The position numbers and the translations under genes are program-made. DNA of 27,071 nucleotides from CALFMR01 sp035550595. GTDB taxonomy: Bacteria; Acidobacteriota; Vicinamibacteria; Vicinamibacterales; SCN-69-37. The notes beneath the pieces were generated by a model. It worked only from the letters and a program-made list of their open reading frames with translations. It was not told the origin of the DNA and ran no database searches. Shown here in pieces: positions 25,546-27,071 of the stretch. Every line of letters begins with the position of its first letter. Position 1 is the first letter of the stretch. The stretch is from contig DASZOV010000142.1 of assembly GCA_035550595.1 (NCBI GenBank), positions 1 to 27,071 of the forward strand. Reading direction: 5' to 3'.

Positions 25546-26640
25546 CTAACCTGGTGGGAGTCTCTCCGCCAGCTTCGTTCCCGCCGCCGTACGTTCGCCT
25601 TCGACGATGAGCTGGCCGCAGGCGGCGCGGATGTCGCGGCCGCGGCTTTTGCGGACCGAGACGCGGACGCCGTGTTCGGCGAGCGTGCGCGCAAAGGCGT
25701 CGACGCGCGCGTCCGACGGGCGGTCGAACGGGATCCCCGGCGCCGCGTTGAGCGGAAGTACGTTCACCTTGGCCTTGAGGCCGTCGAGCAGCCGCACGAG
25801 CCGGCGCGCGTCGGCGATCGAGTCGTTCACGCCAGCGAGCAGCACGTACTCGAACGTGATGCGCGAGCGTTTGCGGAGCGGGAGCGCGCGGCAGGCTTCG
25901 AGGAGCGCGGCGAGGTCGTAGCGGCGATTGATCGGTACGAGTCGATCGCGCAGCTCGTCAGTCGTTGCGTGCAGCGAGATCGCCAGGTTCGGCATGTCCG
26001 GATCGGCAGCCAACCGCTCGAGTCCCGGCAGCAAACCAACCGTCGACAGCGTCACGCGCCGCGGGTGCAACGCGAGTCCCTGCGGATCGGCGAGGATCCG
26101 GAGCGCCTTGCGCGTGGCGTCGTAGTTGTGGAGCGGCTCGCCCATCCCCATCAGCACGACGTTGAACGCCGAACCGGCGAGTCCCGTGCGATGCGCCATG
26201 ACGCGGACTTGGCCCGCGATCTCGCCAGCCGTCAGGTGTCGCACGAGCCCCATCTTGCCCGTCAAGCAGAACGCACAGCCGATGGCGCAGCCGACCTGCG
26301 TCGACACGCAGAAGGTGTTGGCGGGCGTGTCAGGGATGTAGACCGACTCGATCTGCCGTCCGTCCGCGAGCCGCAGCAAGAATTTCGTCGTGCCGTCCTC
26401 CGAAACCTGGGAGGCGGCGACCGTCGGCGTCGCGATCCTGAACGCGGCGGCGGTCGTGGCGCGAAGGTCGCGCGAAAGGTCGGTCATCGCCGCGAAATCG
26501 GTGACGTCGCGACCATAGATCCAGCGGAAGACCTGCCGTCCGCGGAACGCCGGCAGGCCGAGGCCGACGAAGGCCTGTTCCAGCTCGGCGCGCTCGAGGC
26601 CGGAGAGTTCGATCGGGGAAGACGGCTGGTCGGATGGCAC
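25546..26640 (-). CDS. rlmN: 23S rRNA (adenine2503-C2)-methyltransferase RlmN
   Basis: A 364-residue radical-SAM enzyme that methylates A2503 of 23S rRNA and A37 of some tRNAs. The cluster motif is C118-A-I-G-C122-A-F-C125, inside FCVSTQVGCAIGCAFC. A late cysteine, C341 in IRAACGQL, is the expected methyl-carrier residue. Other family segments are GMGEPLHNYD and ISLHATTDELRDRLVPINR. GTG 26640 is used; no clear Shine-Dalgarno precedes it. It converges with purE and ends just before the repeat-based terminator. It is divergent from the M16 peptidase gene. Confidence 0.96.
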   Translation of the reverse strand: MPSDQPSSPIELSGLERAELEQAFVGLGLPAFRGRQVFRWIYGRDVTDFAAMTDLSRDLRATTAAAFRIATPTVAASQVSEDGTTKFLLRLADGRQIESVYIPDTPANTFCVSTQVGCAIGCAFCLTGKMGLVRHLTAGEIAGQVRVMAHRTGLAGSAFNVVLMGMGEPLHNYDATRKALRILADPQGLALHPRRVTLSTVGLLPGLERLAADPDMPNLAISLHATTDELRDRLVPINRRYDLAALLEACRALPLRKRSRITFEYVLLAGVNDSIADARRLVRLLDGLKAKVNVLPLNAAPGIPFDRPSDARVDAFARTLAEHGVRVSVRKSRGRDIRAACGQLIVEGERTAAGTKLAERLPPG

Positions 26641-26772
26641 GGGAACGAATGCGCGATAATGGAAAGCAGCCGCCTCGTCATGGTATCATCCCGTTCTTGG
26701 CTGGCGGTCATAAAATCAATCCAGTGAACAACTTACGGTTTTGCTCGTCCGGTTTCTTCCAGGAAGTCGGCC
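26641..26772. promoter_or_regulatory. Divergent gap between rlmN and the M16 peptidase gene
   Basis: On the plus strand TGGTATCAT (26681-26689) looks like an extended -10 element, giving a leader of about 77 nt for the peptidase gene; no good -35 is visible. CATTAT (26660-26655 on the minus strand) is a weak -10 for rlmN. Both are tentative. Confidence 0.3.
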
Positions 26773-27071
26773 ATGGTTGTTTCTGAACGGTTGGACTCGG
26801 GACTGCGATTGGTCACCGAGTGCATGCCGCACGTCCGGTCGGTCACGGTTGGCGTTTGGCTCACGCGGGGATCGCGGCACGAATCGGACGCCGAAAGCGG
26901 CGTCGCGCACTTCGTCGAGCACATGTTGTTCAAGGGCACGGCCAGCCGGTCGGCGCAAGAGATCGCGCAGACGATCGACTCGATTGGCGGCCAGCTCGAC
27001 GCGTTCACGGCAAAGGAATACGCGAGCTACTACATCAAGGTCCTCGACGATCACCTGCCGCTCGCGGTCGA
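26773..27071 (+). CDS. M16-family zinc metallopeptidase (insulinase-like), 3'-truncated by window edge
   Basis: The first 99 codons of a processing-peptidase-like protein. The inverted zinc motif HxxEH is present as H46-F-V-E49-H50 in GVAHFVEHMLFKGT, followed by the typical TIDSIGGQLDAFTAKEYASYY. ATG 26773 has AGGAAG six bases upstream. No signal peptide is seen in this part; M16B proteins of this type are usually about 420 residues. The rest lies outside the window. Confidence 0.93.
   Translation, partial: MVVSERLDSGLRLVTECMPHVRSVTVGVWLTRGSRHESDAESGVAHFVEHMLFKGTASRSAQEIAQTIDSIGGQLDAFTAKEYASYYIKVLDDHLPLAV

Overview
This 27 kb window is GC-rich chromosomal DNA from a Gram-negative-type (diderm) bacterium. 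It encodes a periplasmic phosphate-binding protein, a beta-barrel porin and signal peptides. The gene mix (8-TM histidine kinase with an NtrC-type partner, Pst/Pho operon, DUF1593 lipoprotein, bS21, glycosyltransferase cluster), the GC content and the intergenic heptad repeats fit an Acidobacteriota member, perhaps Vicinamibacterales. That placement is an inference from gene content, not a database result. There is no CRISPR array, tRNA, rRNA, insertion sequence or prophage gene that I can support; it reads as ordinary core plus accessory chromosome.

Layout, left to right. (1) 2-3950: a 5'-truncated membrane histidine kinase and a sigma-54-dependent response regulator, forming a two-component pair. 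(2) 4146-5441 (minus): a secreted serine beta-lactamase/esterase-fold protein; 5573-7192 (plus): a DUF1593 nucleoside-hydrolase-like lipoprotein. (3) 7277-15585 (plus): a phosphate-acquisition locus in the order porin, pstS, pstC, pstA, pstB, phoU, phoB, phoR, with coupled starts inside pstCAB and RNA hairpins in several gaps. (4) 23271 down to 15786 (minus): a STAS protein, a UbiA-family DPPR-synthase-like prenyltransferase, a coiled-coil protein with a poly-Arg block and acidic tail, and four GT4-type glycosyltransferases in paralogue order A'-B'-B-A. The last five genes look like a cell-surface or extracellular polysaccharide locus, and most of their junctions are 4-nt stop/start overlaps. 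(5) 23430-23627 (minus): rpsU (bS21). (6) 23735-25500 (plus): purD-purE, with a -10 box so close to the GTG that the message may be leaderless. (7) 25546-26640 (minus): rlmN; 26773-end (plus): a 3'-truncated M16 zinc peptidase.

The most unusual signal is not a gene. Four intergenic sites (2458-2488, 3965-4127, 15572-15601, 25507-25537) carry arrays of a degenerate 7-nt unit of form TTC(T/G/A)(A/G)(A/G)(C/G). Three of the four sites lie between convergent genes. One forms a near-perfect intrinsic terminator for rlmN, one supplies the stop codon of phoR, one makes up nearly the whole spacer between the kinase and its regulator, and one is a pair of inverted arrays flanking a hairpin core. They resemble in principle the heptanucleotide STRR repeats of cyanobacteria, but the unit is different.

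How the genes work together: PhoR/PhoB sense and respond to phosphate limitation through PstSCAB and PhoU; the porin would bring phosphate or phosphorylated compounds across the outer membrane. The glycosyltransferases, the prenyl-phosphate enzyme and the coiled-coil protein probably act together at the cytoplasmic membrane to build a glycan. Polymerase, flippase and export genes are not in this window.
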